A model generated the notes under the pieces. The model made no database searches, was not told where the DNA came from, and was given only the letters and a program-made list of their open reading frames with translations. This document shows, piece by piece, positions 37,662 to 46,725 of a stretch of 64,000 nt of DNA; position 1 is the first letter of the stretch; the number at the start of each line of letters is the position of its first letter. Source of the stretch: Xanthomonas translucens pv. cerealis (GTDB taxonomy: Bacteria > Pseudomonadota > Gammaproteobacteria > Xanthomonadales > Xanthomonadaceae). Where the stretch lies: the NCBI RefSeq assembly GCF_006838285.1, contig NZ_CP038228.1:3348001-3412000 (forward strand), written 5' to 3'. The position numbers and the translations under genes were made by a program.

Positions 37662-38513
37662 TCAACCGATGCCTTGCACGGCCCAGCCGAGCTGCTGCAG
37701 TGCGGCCAGCGCCAGGCTGCGGAAGCCTGCGGGAATGGCATCTGCCTGCGCCACGCGCTTGCAGAACTCCAGCGCCATGCTCGCAGCGACACGCCAGTCG
37801 TCCTGGTAGTCCGGCGTGGGCAAGGCGGGCGTGTAGACGCGCTCCACCACCTCGCCGCTCACAGCGGGACGAAACGTCATCGGCAGCATGTCGTATGCCG
37901 GCGCCAGCGCAAGCGGACGCATATCGGCGAGCATCATGCCCGCATTGCCCAGAGGCATGTCGTTATTGCCGATCAGCGCGCCGAACCAGCCATACACGCC
38001 GAGCCGCCGCGCATCGTCGCGATCGAGCCAACCGTCGCGCTGTAATTGCGGGGAAAACAGCCACCAGTCGATGCGACCATGCGCGTAGTAGGCCGCGTCC
38101 AGTGCCGCCAACGAGACGAATCCGCGACGCCCCAGATCCGGCGTGCGGTCAAAGCGCGTGGATTGCAGGAACACGCGGCCGTCGGCTTCGACGATTTCGC
38201 TCTCGGCGGCGGCCAGGCCCTGCGCGCGCATCACCTGCCCGGCAAGCTGTTCGCAATGCAGCAGATCCGCCCATCGCTGCGCAGCAGGCGTGCCGACGCG
38301 CCCGCTGAACTTGAGGGAAGCGGCCGTCGTGCTGCAATGTTGCAGCGAATTTCGGCTGTTCGCCGCCTACCGAGGAACCGACGTCTTCGCCACGCAAGGC
38401 GGCTTCGGCAAGGCGCGGAGACGCCAGCAGGCGCTGCGCCTGCGCGATCGTGTCGGCCGGCTGCAGCATCCCCTGCAACAGGCGCCACACGGTCGGCTGG
38501 CTTATGAATAGAT
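37662..38513 (-). pseudogene. HipA/YjjJ-like kinase gene, frameshifted and internally deleted
   Basis: Near 38510 the minus strand encodes ISQPTVWRLLQ, the recognition helix of the N-terminal HTH found in YjjJ-type HipA proteins. It passes almost directly to GEDVGSSVGGEQPKFAATLQ, the kinase glycine-rich segment, so roughly 150 residues of the usual intervening part are missing. A further frameshift near 38318 is needed to join the C-terminal kinase lobe (LLHCEQLAGQVMRAQG, GRVFLQSTRFDR, GNNDMPLGNAGMM, LALAPAYDMLPM) that ends at 37662. It is clearly non-functional. An AT-rich stretch follows upstream (38514-38610). Confidence 0.75.
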
Positions 38514-38834
38514 AGTCAAGAAACCACGACTATCGATCGACTTAGTTATCAGCCGCTTCACTTTATCATCCAGAAGAAATCGAAAAAATATGAATAAATA
38601 GAGACTGGATTCATGGTTGATCGCGGGTGCCGGAGTCGATCCGTCGCGGCGGACCCACCCCGGCACCAGCCAGAAGGCCGTGTCCACCAGCCGACACGGC
38701 AGTGCGGATGGGCGGCATCAGCTTTTCAGGAAAGGAGCAGGAATGCCGACGGCCGGAAATCGCAGGCGCAACGGCCATGCGCCGCCGGCTCGGCGGCCCG
38801 GCATGGGGCCTGCCGAGCGGGCGCAACCTTCTTC

Positions 38835-39455
38835 CTAGGTCCAGTTGTCGCCATCCAGGCCGCTGTCGTCCGCAAAGTCCTGGCCGGCGTCCTGCAGCGG
38901 CGCCTCGTCGTAATAATTGTTGGTGACGTTCTCGACCACGGTGGGCGGCGACGACCCGCCGCCCAGGAACCCGCCGTGGTGACCGCCAAGCAGGCTCTCC
39001 ACGCCTTCGAACAGGAACATGCCACCGGCCACACCCGCGGCTGTGGTGGCCGCGGTGCCGAGGAAACTCGGCCCGCGCGCGGCCGGTGCCGCGACCGGCG
39101 CCTGCTCCGGCATGCCGTTGCCGCCGCCGAACAGGCGCTCACGCCAACCCGGCGCGGCCTGCGGCGCGGGCGCCGGCGGCAACGGCGGCGGTCCTGCATT
39201 GAATCCCTGGCCCAGAAAACTGGTGGCTGGCGGCGGTGGCGGCGCGGCCTGCTGCAATTGCGCGATCTGCGCCTTGGCGCTCTCCAGCGCATGTTCGAGC
39301 AGCAAGGCCCGCTGCACCAGCAGATAGGCCGCATCGGGTTGACCGGCCAGGCGTTCGCGGATCAGCGCGTCGGCCTGCGGATCGATCGCCGCGCCGCCGG
39401 CACTGCGCACGCGGGCCAGGAAATCTTCGAGTAGCTGTTGTTCTTGCGGGGTCAT
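38835..39455 (-). CDS. DUF2076 family protein
   Basis: A 206-residue protein. The N-terminal helix pair MTPQEQQLLEDFLARVR, then AYLLVQRALLLEHALESAKAQIAQLQ is diagnostic of DUF2076. A Pro/Ala-rich linker and a Gly-rich segment (LGTAATTAAGVAGGMFLFEGVESLLGG), which could insert in a membrane, come next. The acidic tail has VVENVTNNYYDE and an Asp-rich end. The start at 39455 has AGG-T spacing consistent with translation. The function of the family is not established; an envelope role is suggested by the hydrophobic glycine-rich segment. Confidence 0.75.
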   Translation of the reverse strand: MTPQEQQLLEDFLARVRSAGGAAIDPQADALIRERLAGQPDAAYLLVQRALLLEHALESAKAQIAQLQQAAPPPPPATSFLGQGFNAGPPPLPPAPAPQAAPGWRERLFGGGNGMPEQAPVAAPAARGPSFLGTAATTAAGVAGGMFLFEGVESLLGGHHGGFLGGGSSPPTVVENVTNNYYDEAPLQDAGQDFADDSGLDGDNWT

Positions 39456-40047
39456 ACCAGTACCTGGAGGGGGTGACCGGCCCAATGCCGGCAGGCACAG
39501 CATGGGCGCGGACCGGCCGGCGCCAAGGGCTACCCTTGCAGCCTGGTGCACCGACATTCATCAAAGCGACCGGATCGGCTGCTGCAACCGAGACCATCGG
39601 CAGCGGCATCCCGCTCCACCACCGCATGGCTTCCGGCATTGCCGCCCACCCCGCCCATGACGACATCTGTGGTCAAAAAGGCGCACAAAGACAACCACGC
39701 TGCAGTGCCGCGGCAGGCAAGGGCGATTCGCGCGGGCATTGGCCGCAGCCGCACCGGCGTGGGCGCGCGTGGCGACGGACCTGTGCAGCAATCGCGTCTG
39801 GCAGACGCTCGCGCTGGACACCGACCCGGCGCATGGCACCCGCAACGGCGATGCGCTCGCCTTCGTGGCCACCCCCGCCAATGGCCGCGTCTACCGCTTC
39901 GACCGCCCCGTCGAGGGCGCACGCAGCGCCGCGCTGAGCGCCGGAGCCACGGCATTCGTCCACGTAGCGGGAGCGACTTCCTTGTGGGAGCGACTTCAGT
40001 CGCGACGGGCCTTACCGGCAGGGCCTGCCGCAACCGATGGCCCAAGA
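39456..40047. other. Gap with possible secreted-protein remnant
   Basis: No intact gene. From about 39739 to 39966 (+) a frame reads like a signal-peptide end followed by a mature part (APAWARVATDLCSNRVWQTL), then runs into a REP-like repeat at 39968. It lacks an ATG and ribosome site, and looks like a decayed gene interrupted by the repeat. Confidence 0.3.
39968..40009. repeat. REP-like element
   Basis: Two direct GGGAGCGACTTC units, the second continuing as CAGTCGCGAC. This is the best-preserved copy of the dispersed motif seen in this window. Confidence 0.65.
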
Positions 40048-41388
40048 TCAAACGGCGCCGGCACCACCCGCCAGCACAGGGACTCGCATGCGCACTTCGA
40101 CGCCTATTCCTCCCCGGCTGCGTCCGCCACGCCATCGCCGCACGGCTGCCGCACCGCCCACATGTTGTCGATCAGATTCGGATATGGGCGGCCGTTCTCT
40201 TCCGCACGCTGCCGCGCCGCGGCCTTCTGCGCAGGCGACAACGGCTGCGCGCGCTGGCCGCGCGGCTTGGGCTTCTTCCAGGGCGGGGTCTTGGAGGCGC
40301 GCATGGGCATGACTGCAGGAAACGGAGGCGCCCATCGTGACGCGATGCGGTGCGCGAACGAGTGAACGACACCAGCGCACCGATGCGCCCAGGCTGTCCC
40401 GACCTACGAGGCCCTCATCCGAATCGATCCCCGCCAGCGCGAACACCCACCCCGGCACCACCGGCTCGCCGGCATGGACGTCCTTGGGCGTGTGCTCGGC
40501 CATGGCCCAGCGGTGCAGCCAGCTGATGCCACCGCCGCCGGTATAGCCCTCGGCGTGCCGGTTGGCCGGATCGCGCAACGCTTGGTCCAGGCTGACGAAC
40601 ACAGCGCCGCGGCGGCGGGTGGCGGCGATCAGTTCCGGGAATGCGACGGCGTTCAACGCGTTGGCATGCATCAACCACACCTGCGCGATGTGGCGGCCGA
40701 ACAGCCGCTGCGATGGCGCCTCGAAATAATCCAGCGTGTTGAGCATGTACGGCACATAGCCCTTGCGCAGCCGCAGCAGCGTGGCTGCGCGCGCCGCGCC
40801 TGGCGGCTCGGTTTCCAACACCCGCGCATAGGCGAAGGCCCACACCCACTCACCGCTGTCCACGGTGACCGGCGCGATGCGGTAGCCACGCGCGGCGACG
40901 AACGCCACCACCGCCTCGCGCTCGGCATCGCTGCGGCCGGTCGCTAGGGAAGCATGGCGAAACCAGCGCAGCGACTGCCTGTACTCGGCCAGCAGCGGCC
41001 GCAACGTGCGCTCGCCGCGCACGATCGCGTCCTCATAGGCCGGCAACCCCACCTCGTGCAGATTCACGTGGCCATAGGTGTGATTGCCCAGCTCATAGCC
41101 CGCCTCCAGCCAACCGCGCAGCATCGCCACGCGCTGCGGTTGCAGCTGGCCGTCCTGTTCCAGTTTGTCCTCGTTGACGAACCCGACGATGGGCACGTCC
41201 GCCTGCCGCAACGACGCCATCAGCTGCGCATGGAATGCAGGCAACTGCGCGGCCGGGGTCTTGCCCATGCGCTGCAATGGCAGGTCGTCGATGGTCACCG
41301 CGATGCGGCGCTCGGCGTCCTGTGCCTGTGCCTGCGCAGCACTGAACACAGACAGCATGGCCAACAACACCAAGCGGTAACGGCGCAT
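40048..41388 (-). CDS. Polysaccharide deacetylase with abnormal C-terminal extension
   Basis: A 446-residue product. After a signal peptide (AQAQAQ, about 24) comes a NodB-type domain with ITIDDLP-like IAVTIDDLPL (metal-binding Asp), GNHTYGHVNLHE (HxxxH zinc site) and WFRHASLATGR; it would deacetylate a periplasmic glycan. Homology-like sequence ends near GWVFALAGIDSDEG (about residue 325). The remaining ~120 residues are Arg/Cys-rich and read through a different gene in another frame, so a frameshift has probably removed the natural stop. The start at ATG 41388 is preferred over GTG 41397. Confidence 0.75.
   Translation of the reverse strand: MRRYRLVLLAMLSVFSAAQAQAQDAERRIAVTIDDLPLQRMGKTPAAQLPAFHAQLMASLRQADVPIVGFVNEDKLEQDGQLQPQRVAMLRGWLEAGYELGNHTYGHVNLHEVGLPAYEDAIVRGERTLRPLLAEYRQSLRWFRHASLATGRSDAEREAVVAFVAARGYRIAPVTVDSGEWVWAFAYARVLETEPPGAARAATLLRLRKGYVPYMLNTLDYFEAPSQRLFGRHIAQVWLMHANALNAVAFPELIAATRRRGAVFVSLDQALRDPANRHAEGYTGGGGISWLHRWAMAEHTPKDVHAGEPVVPGWVFALAGIDSDEGLVGRDSLGASVRWCRSLVRAPHRVTMGASVSCSHAHARLQDPALEEAQAARPARAAVVACAEGRGAAACGRERPPISESDRQHVGGAAAVRRWRGGRSRGGIGVEVRMRVPVLAGGAGAV
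40104..40310 (-). CDS. Small conserved-looking basic protein
   Basis: A 68-residue product, MPMRASKTPPWKKPKPRG then LSPAQKAAARQRAEENGRPYPNLIDNMWAVRQ. Its composition (basic, Pro-rich start, helix, PYPNL-D-NMW core) looks like a true small protein, whereas the overlapping deacetylase tail does not. It lies fully inside the aberrant 3' extension of the deacetylase frame. Function unknown. Confidence 0.5.
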   Translation of the reverse strand: MPMRASKTPPWKKPKPRGQRAQPLSPAQKAAARQRAEENGRPYPNLIDNMWAVRQPCGDGVADAAGEE

Positions 41389-41560
41389 CGGCCTCACCCG
41401 ATCACGGACTGGGCAAGTCTAGCGGTGCGGCCGCTTGCGCTCCCGCCCCGCGCTTGTCGCGCTCTTCGATCCACGGCGGCGCAACAGCGTTTCTGCATGG
41501 CATGATCCGGCGCTGTTCGTGCGTCGGACCTATCGAGCCAATGCAGCCAGGAGATCGCGA

Positions 41561-41791
41561 TTGAGCAAGTCGTTGTCGATAGGATTGCTTGCGCCGCGCC
41601 TGGCGGCCTGTGCCGATACGTCGCAGGCGCCGGCAGCGACCTGCGCGCAACACGCGTCGCCACAGGTGCCGGCGGCGCGTGCGACGGCCTCCACGACGGG
41701 CGGGCAACGCGGCGAAGGAAAGCCTTACGAAATCGCGGACAGTGAGGTCTGGAACGCGCCCGACCAACCTGATCCCGTTACTGCAACTTAA
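41561..41791 (+). pseudogene. Possible N-terminal remnant of a secreted alpha/beta hydrolase
   Basis: A TTG start with GGAG upstream opens a 76-codon frame: a hydrophobic, lipobox-like leader (LLAPRLAAC), an Ala/Pro/Thr-rich linker, then GKPYEIADSEVWNAPDQPDPV. The last part resembles the entry into esterase-type hydrolases (VWDVPDPVSG), but the frame stops there. It is probably truncated. A second start follows 17 bases later. Confidence 0.35.
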
Positions 41792-41808
41792 ATAAACGAG
41801 GACAACGC

Positions 41809-41881
41809 ATGACGGAGCAAGCATGCCAACAGCAGCACCGCATTCCCGACTGGAGAGCGGAGATATCATCCATCCTACGAC
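41809..41881 (+). pseudogene. 5' end of a gene cut by the IS1595 element
   Basis: ACGAGG precedes ATG 41809, which begins MTEQACQQQHRIPDWRAEIS and runs into the left terminal repeat of the insertion sequence, where it stops after 26 codons. Too little remains to identify it. Confidence 0.4.
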
Positions 41882-42938
41882 CTGATTAGCACGAACCTTC
41901 AGCAGCAAACACCGGGACATCGCGCAACGCCTGCTCCGGCCAAGGGCTGGTCCTGGCCGTCGCGACCAGCAATCGCGGTACCAGGGCAGCCAGATCGAAC
42001 CGCCGATTGAACCGCCACATCGTCTCGGCAAGATAACGCTGGGCGTACTTGGCGAACTTGAAGGCGTGATAGGCCCCGTCCAGGGACCGCTTCAGATTCG
42101 ACAGCACCACATTGACCCAGCGTGCATTGTCATGCTCGCAGCGTGCACGGCCGTGACCTTCGATCACCGTATGCGCATGCTCTGCCTCCAATGCCTGGAA
42201 TGCTCCCAGCCCATCGCTGTAGACATCGGCCCCGGGGCGCAGGCGCTGCTTGATCCACAGGGCCAACGCTTGCTTGGTGAAGTCCGACACCGGATCGATC
42301 ACCGCATGCCGTGGACGACCGTCTTCAGTGGTCTCCACGGCGATTACGAAAGGGCGCTTGTTCTCAGAGCCACGACCGGCTTTGCCGCCATTGCGCTCCC
42401 CGCCCAGGTAGGCGTCGTCCAACTGCACGATGCCACCCAGCTGGCGGTCTGCTTCGCGTTCGCTCATCGCCTGCATCAGCTTGTGCTTGAGTCGCCAGGC
42501 CGCCGGGTAGCTCACACCCAGGTGCCGCATCAGCTCCAACGCAGACATGTTTGTCTTGCTCTGGCCCAGCATGATATATCGCTAGCATCCAGGTGGTCAG
42601 CGGCAGCTTGCTGTTGTCCATCAACGTGCCGGCGGTCAGGCTGCTCTGGTGACGACACCCAGAGCATTGCCAATAGGCCACGCCATTGCGATGAAAGCGG
42701 CAGTGCGCCGTGCCGGCGCACTGCGAACAGATGAAGCCCTGCGGCCAACGAGCCGCTTCCAACGCCTTTTCGCACTGCGCCTGGGTTCCGTAGCGCTTGA
42801 GAAAAGCGGGCAGCGACAGCCCTGCCTGGAACTGCACTCGGTTCATGCTCATCATCGGGACCCTTGTGAACGAGGATCCCATCTTCGGTCGCCGCCTTCT
42901 CAACGGCTGCGACTGCGCTGAGAGTTCGTGCTAATCAG
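41882..42938 (-). mobile_element. IS1595-family insertion sequence
   Basis: Bounded by inverted repeats: CTGATTAGCACGAAC at 41882-41896 is the exact complement of 42924-42938, and similarity continues inward (CTTCAGC against CTCTCAGC). It encloses one transposase gene. The 8 bases outside each end (CCTACGAC and TTTAATTT) do not match, so the expected target duplication is missing, pointing to a rearrangement after insertion. It marks the left border of the T6SS island. Confidence 0.85.
41886..42855 (-). pseudogene. IS1595-family transposase, frameshifted
   Basis: The first frame (from about 42855) encodes the N-terminal zinc ribbon (CSQCAG, then CSGCRH) and LTTWMLAIYH. The second frame, ending at 41886, encodes MLGQSKTNMSALELMRHLGVSYPAAW and the ISXO2-like DDE domain with QLDDAYLGGE, DVYSDGLG and NVVLSNLKRSLDGAYHAF. 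The join needs removal of one base near 42572 (ATATATC-ATGCTG). The reading frame is otherwise intact, so this is a recent inactivation or, less likely, programmed frameshifting. Confidence 0.85.
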
Positions 42939-43036
42939 TTTAATTTTTACCTTGAGGCCGCCATTTGCGAGCTCGGCCGGAAACCGCACGTCTTCGTTGA
43001 TCATTGTTGACTGCCTCGAGACCCCACATCCATGTG

Positions 43037-43699
43037 CTAGGCATCCAGTACCTTATCGATGTCGAGGCTTTCAGAGGCAGACTGGGGAGAGGCGAACTGA
43101 CGAAGTATCGTCAAATGCGGATCCAGCTTCATCCTTCGCAACGAGTCAATGTGGGCTTTGCCACCGGCCACGAGCGCAGGCTCGAATCCATATACTTCAT
43201 CAGGTGCGAGTTCCCCAAGCTTCGCAGCCGCCCGCGAGAACAACGGCTCGTCATTCTGATCTTTAAAGTCGAAATCCTTTTTGCTACTAAGCAACAAGCT
43301 CTTGACCGAAATGTCCTTCTGTTTTTCATTCTTCGGCTTGAGGCCTTTTGGTGTTGCGAAGATCATATTGAGGGCTGGGGATACCGAAACGCTGCTCCCT
43401 GTACGCTCCCCGCAAAGGTACAGATCGCCGAAGGCCGACCGCGCAATCACATGGAAGACGTCGACTTTTGGCAAGGGCGTATCGGCCAGCCACGCCTCTG
43501 CAATCTCCTCATAATCGCCGGGGTTCACGAGCCAAAAAAGCCCCTTGGCATATCCGTTCCACCCTTCAGCGCTCCACTGCTGCAAGAGATAGTTCGGCAC
43601 CCTGCCGACCCAGCAGTCGATAGCGTCTTGTGCGACAGCTTCATGATGAAACGCCTCGCCGAACTCGTCGATTAAAACTTCAAAATCCTCGTCTCTCAC
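43037..43699 (-). CDS. Tdi1-type immunity protein (GAD-like/DUF1851), copy 2
   Basis: A 220-residue protein of the GAD-like plus DUF1851 type: DFEVLIDEFGEA at the N-terminus, LLQQWSAEGWNGYAKGLFWLVNP, FHVIARSAFGDLYLCGE and the C-terminal DEVYGFEPALVAGG. Proteins of this type neutralise Ntox15 DNase effectors (Tdi1 of Agrobacterium). It starts with GTG at 43699; alignment with its neighbour, which starts with ATG at the same residue, supports this. It is the last gene of the vgrG operon. A diverged tandem duplicate suggests defence against a related effector of competitors. Confidence 0.8.
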   Translation of the reverse strand: MRDEDFEVLIDEFGEAFHHEAVAQDAIDCWVGRVPNYLLQQWSAEGWNGYAKGLFWLVNPGDYEEIAEAWLADTPLPKVDVFHVIARSAFGDLYLCGERTGSSVSVSPALNMIFATPKGLKPKNEKQKDISVKSLLLSSKKDFDFKDQNDEPLFSRAAAKLGELAPDEVYGFEPALVAGGKAHIDSLRRMKLDPHLTILRQFASPQSASESLDIDKVLDA

Positions 43700-43773
43700 G
43701 ACTTTTTAACCTTCCATGAAACCACATGGCCGCCATATGCCCTAAGCGCATTCCACAAACGAGGCCGCGCTAT

Positions 43774-44433
43774 TCACGAAATCTTATCGATGTTCTCATT
43801 GAGGAAAGGGATGCGTGGTGCCGCAAGCTGTCTCAGAATGGTTAGGTGTTGCTCGGCCTTCATCCTCTTGAGATTTTCAAGAATCAACCGACCGCCGGAA
43901 GCTATGGCAGGTTCGAAGCCATACACTTCGTCCTGCTCAAGCGGTCCGAGGTTGCTTAAGGCCCGCCTAAATAGAGGCTTTCCCTGTTCGTCATCGAGAT
44001 CAAATCTATCTGGCGAACTGGATCCAAAGAAGGCCCGGATCGATTTATCAAGTTGGACTGGGGTTTTGGGCTTCAGTTCGCGCGGAACCGCGGCGATCCC
44101 GTGTATTGAGCAGTTTATTGTGATATTGCGTCCAGTCGTCTCTCCGCACAGATACAAGCTGCCAAAAGCCGAACGGGCAATTGTGTGAAATTTGTCGATA
44201 TTGACTAAAGGGGTTCCGCTAAGCCAGTCCGTGGTTACACCCTCAAATTCATCCGGGTCGACAATCCAAAACAACCCGTCGGCGTATTGGCTCCAGCCCT
44301 CCAATTGCCAGTACTCAAGAAGTCTACCAGGAAGCTTACCAGCCCATTTCCTGAGCGCCTCCTCGGGCACATCCCTACGAAGGGTCGGCTCCCCAAACTC
44401 TTCGATAAAAATTTCAAAGTCCTCGCCTCTCAT
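43774..44433 (-). CDS. Tdi1-type immunity protein (GAD-like/DUF1851), copy 1
   Basis: A 219-residue paralogue of the following gene with the same layout: MRGEDFEIFIEEFGEP, WSQYADGLFWIVDP, FHTIARSAFGSLYLCGE, DEVYGFEPAIASGG. It begins 4 bases after the Ntox15 effector stop, the usual position for the cognate immunity gene, so this copy is probably the one that protects the producer. It is cytoplasmic, with no signal peptide, as needed against a DNase. Confidence 0.82.
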   Translation of the reverse strand: MRGEDFEIFIEEFGEPTLRRDVPEEALRKWAGKLPGRLLEYWQLEGWSQYADGLFWIVDPDEFEGVTTDWLSGTPLVNIDKFHTIARSAFGSLYLCGETTGRNITINCSIHGIAAVPRELKPKTPVQLDKSIRAFFGSSSPDRFDLDDEQGKPLFRRALSNLGPLEQDEVYGFEPAIASGGRLILENLKRMKAEQHLTILRQLAAPRIPFLNENIDKIS

Positions 44434-44437
44434 AGCT

Positions 44438-45703
44438 CTACCTTTTCCTGCCAGGGGGGCATGGCTTCAACTCCACATTCATCTTCGTATCGCCTTCGCC
44501 TCGCTTGATCGCATCATCCGCAGCCTGATCCATGGCGTCAACCCGACCTCCCTGTGGCCAGCTACCGCCGAGGGCCGAATTTGCACCTGTGCTACCCATA
44601 GCTTTTGGGTCCGGCGAGGCCCACCCACCGGCAACCATGTCCGGTTCGTGCAAGGCAGCTAGCTTTCCCATAATCGCTTCCGTTCTTGCTTTAGCCTCTG
44701 CACGAGCCTGGCGAGCGCCCATTCGCTCAAGTGAGCTAGCGTAGATGCTTTCTTGAATTTCGCTGGCGTAATCTTTCCTAAAGTTACTCTGAGCTGCGTC
44801 TGCACTAGGATTCCTTCCAAATTTCTTAAAGGCATCACGTGCTGCTTTATATTCCGACGCCGTCAGTTCGTTGATTGCGTCTTGTTGCCTGCGCAGTTGC
44901 TTAGTGTAGTCCTGAAGATACTTCCGCTGTTGCTCCGGGGTCATCTTGCGGAAACGCTTGCTACGGGGATTGAAGCACGGCACTTCAGTTTTCTTTTTAC
45001 CCGGAAATTTTCCGCCGTCCTTGGCCTCCTTCTCGGCCGCTTCCTTTTCGGCTTTCTTGGCAGCGACCTTTGCCGCCTCGCGCTCGGCCAGTTCCTCGGC
45101 AGCCTCTTTCGCAGCCTGCTCGGTGACCTCCTCAGCGCCTTCCTTCACTACCTGCTTGCCGCCCTTGTAGATCAGCGAACCGCCCTTGACTGCATCACCA
45201 AAGGCTGGAATCGCCGCCACCGCAGAAATGCCGGCGTTGATCTTATCGCCTTCCAGCCCATAGATGCCGGCGTTGAGCAGGTCCGGAATTGCCCCTAGGC
45301 CGGGGATGAAGCCCAGGACGTCCAAGCCGCCGTGGACCCAGCCGCTGGCGCTGGCCCAAAAACCCTTCTCTGACTCGGTCTCCGCCTGTACGGGTGGGTT
45401 AGCCGCGGTTGCGGGCACTGCCGTTGGCGCGGTCGGCCCGACGACTTGGCCGATAGTATTGCCCGGCGGCGCCTCCTTCTCCGGCGGTCTGAGGTTGGGC
45501 AGCTTTAATTTCGGTTGTTTGTCACGAAGGTTGTCATACTCGTCGTAGCTCAGCGTGGACTGCGCGAGCAGATCGCCCTGTCCGTCGCCACCCGACCACA
45601 CCTGTGCCAAGACCCCGTCAGGCTGGCGAACAATCTGCAAAGTATCGCCACTAGGGAGCAGCCTAACCGCACCCTGGGGCTTGATGTCGATGGGCTCTCC
45701 CAT
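44438..45703 (-). CDS. T6SS DNase effector with Ntox15 domain (Tde1-like)
   Basis: A 421-residue polymorphic toxin. The N-terminal region (1-120) is of unknown type, followed by a Gly/Ala-rich hydrophobic segment (GFWASASGWVHGGLDVLGFIPGLGAIPDLLN and on to about 180) that resembles glycine-zipper translocation regions. A long Ala/Glu/Lys coiled coil (190-235) precedes the C-terminal toxin. That domain carries the Ntox15 HxxD motif as HEPD (352-355) in LHEPDMVAGG and the GANSALGGSWP element. Tde1-family toxins degrade target-cell DNA. The two downstream Tdi1-type genes and the upstream vgrG agree with this assignment. Confidence 0.82.
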   Translation of the reverse strand: MGEPIDIKPQGAVRLLPSGDTLQIVRQPDGVLAQVWSGGDGQGDLLAQSTLSYDEYDNLRDKQPKLKLPNLRPPEKEAPPGNTIGQVVGPTAPTAVPATAANPPVQAETESEKGFWASASGWVHGGLDVLGFIPGLGAIPDLLNAGIYGLEGDKINAGISAVAAIPAFGDAVKGGSLIYKGGKQVVKEGAEEVTEQAAKEAAEELAEREAAKVAAKKAEKEAAEKEAKDGGKFPGKKKTEVPCFNPRSKRFRKMTPEQQRKYLQDYTKQLRRQQDAINELTASEYKAARDAFKKFGRNPSADAAQSNFRKDYASEIQESIYASSLERMGARQARAEAKARTEAIMGKLAALHEPDMVAGGWASPDPKAMGSTGANSALGGSWPQGGRVDAMDQAADDAIKRGEGDTKMNVELKPCPPGRKR

Positions 45704-45810
45704 AAGAGAGATTCCTGGTCCTTATTTCCTTGGATGGTCTGCCTGACCGGGAATGAAGCGGCGATTCATCGGTTCAATTCGGCTAACGAGCGGTCGAATT
45801 GACTAAAACC

Positions 45811-46716
45811 TTACTCAGCGACCTCCAGCCCCTGCGCCTTCATTCGTTCACGAACCTTTGCGGGAGGCTCCGCAGGGAATTGAGCACCTTTGGCGATCAT
45901 GAGGTCGCGCAGCCGCTCGAAGTCGGCCCGCAACTTATTGTTGGCTTGATCGGTTTCGCTAACGGATGGCGGTGTCGTATCGCGAGGGACCGGCTGACCT
46001 TTGGCATCCAGAGTAATGTCGGTAACTTCACCCGATGCGGCGCCTGGCTGCAATCTTTGCAATATGAATTGCAATCCCCAAGCTATCGAGACGCCATTGG
46101 TCATGGTCGCATTGACGTCTGCCCCCTGCTCGACCAGGTAGAGCGCAATCTCAGGCTTGCGCACGTCGATCGCATCGGCCAGAGCAGTGCCGCCAATCTT
46201 GTCCCGCAAATTGACGTCTGCGCCGCGCATGACGAGCAACTTTATCCGCTCAATCGCATTGGGGCCAAGGGTAGCCCTCTGTAGCAAGGTGGTCCCATCT
46301 TCGCTTTGAAGGTTTGGAGAGAGGCCGCCTTCTAACATAGCGTCTAAATATCGCGGATCTTTGTGAGTGAGCGCTACTTCGAGCGCGGTTCCTAGCCCTT
46401 GTGCGACCTGTTTGTCTGGGTCCGAGCCGAGCCGGATCAAGGTAGTTATCGCATCGAAATTCTCGCGTTGCATCGAGTACCACAGCAAGGTCATCTGCTT
46501 GCGTCCCGGAGTATCCACCACCACGCCGTTGCGCACTAGGATTTGCAAACGCGCCATATCATTGTCCTCAATGGCCTGGGCAGCCTGAAGATAGGGGCCA
46601 TCAAAGTAGGCTGCCGGATTTTCGCGCTTCATGTCGCATCCTGAAATAGCAAGGGCCATCGTCAGCGCCAGCAAGGTCAACCATCGAAACAAACCGGGCA
46701 ATACGCGCCATCCCAT
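45811..46716 (-). CDS. Ankyrin-repeat lipoprotein, probable immunity to the lipase effector
   Basis: A 301-residue protein. The N-terminus is a lipoprotein signal (LALTMALAISGC). Four to five ankyrin repeats follow (about 40-210), e.g. RLQILVRNGVVVDTPGRKQMTLLWYS, DGTTLLQRATLGPNAIERIKLLVMRGADVNLRD and GGTALADAIDVRKPEIALYLVEQGADVN. A charged helical tail completes it. Ankyrin or Sel1 lipoproteins next to T6SS phospholipases commonly act as periplasmic immunity proteins. It lies 9 bases after the lipase gene. ATG 46716 is preferred over GTG 46719. Confidence 0.75.
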   Translation of the reverse strand: MGWRVLPGLFRWLTLLALTMALAISGCDMKRENPAAYFDGPYLQAAQAIEDNDMARLQILVRNGVVVDTPGRKQMTLLWYSMQRENFDAITTLIRLGSDPDKQVAQGLGTALEVALTHKDPRYLDAMLEGGLSPNLQSEDGTTLLQRATLGPNAIERIKLLVMRGADVNLRDKIGGTALADAIDVRKPEIALYLVEQGADVNATMTNGVSIAWGLQFILQRLQPGAASGEVTDITLDAKGQPVPRDTTPPSVSETDQANNKLRADFERLRDLMIAKGAQFPAEPPAKVRERMKAQGLEVAE

Positions 46717-46725
46717 CACAAAGGC

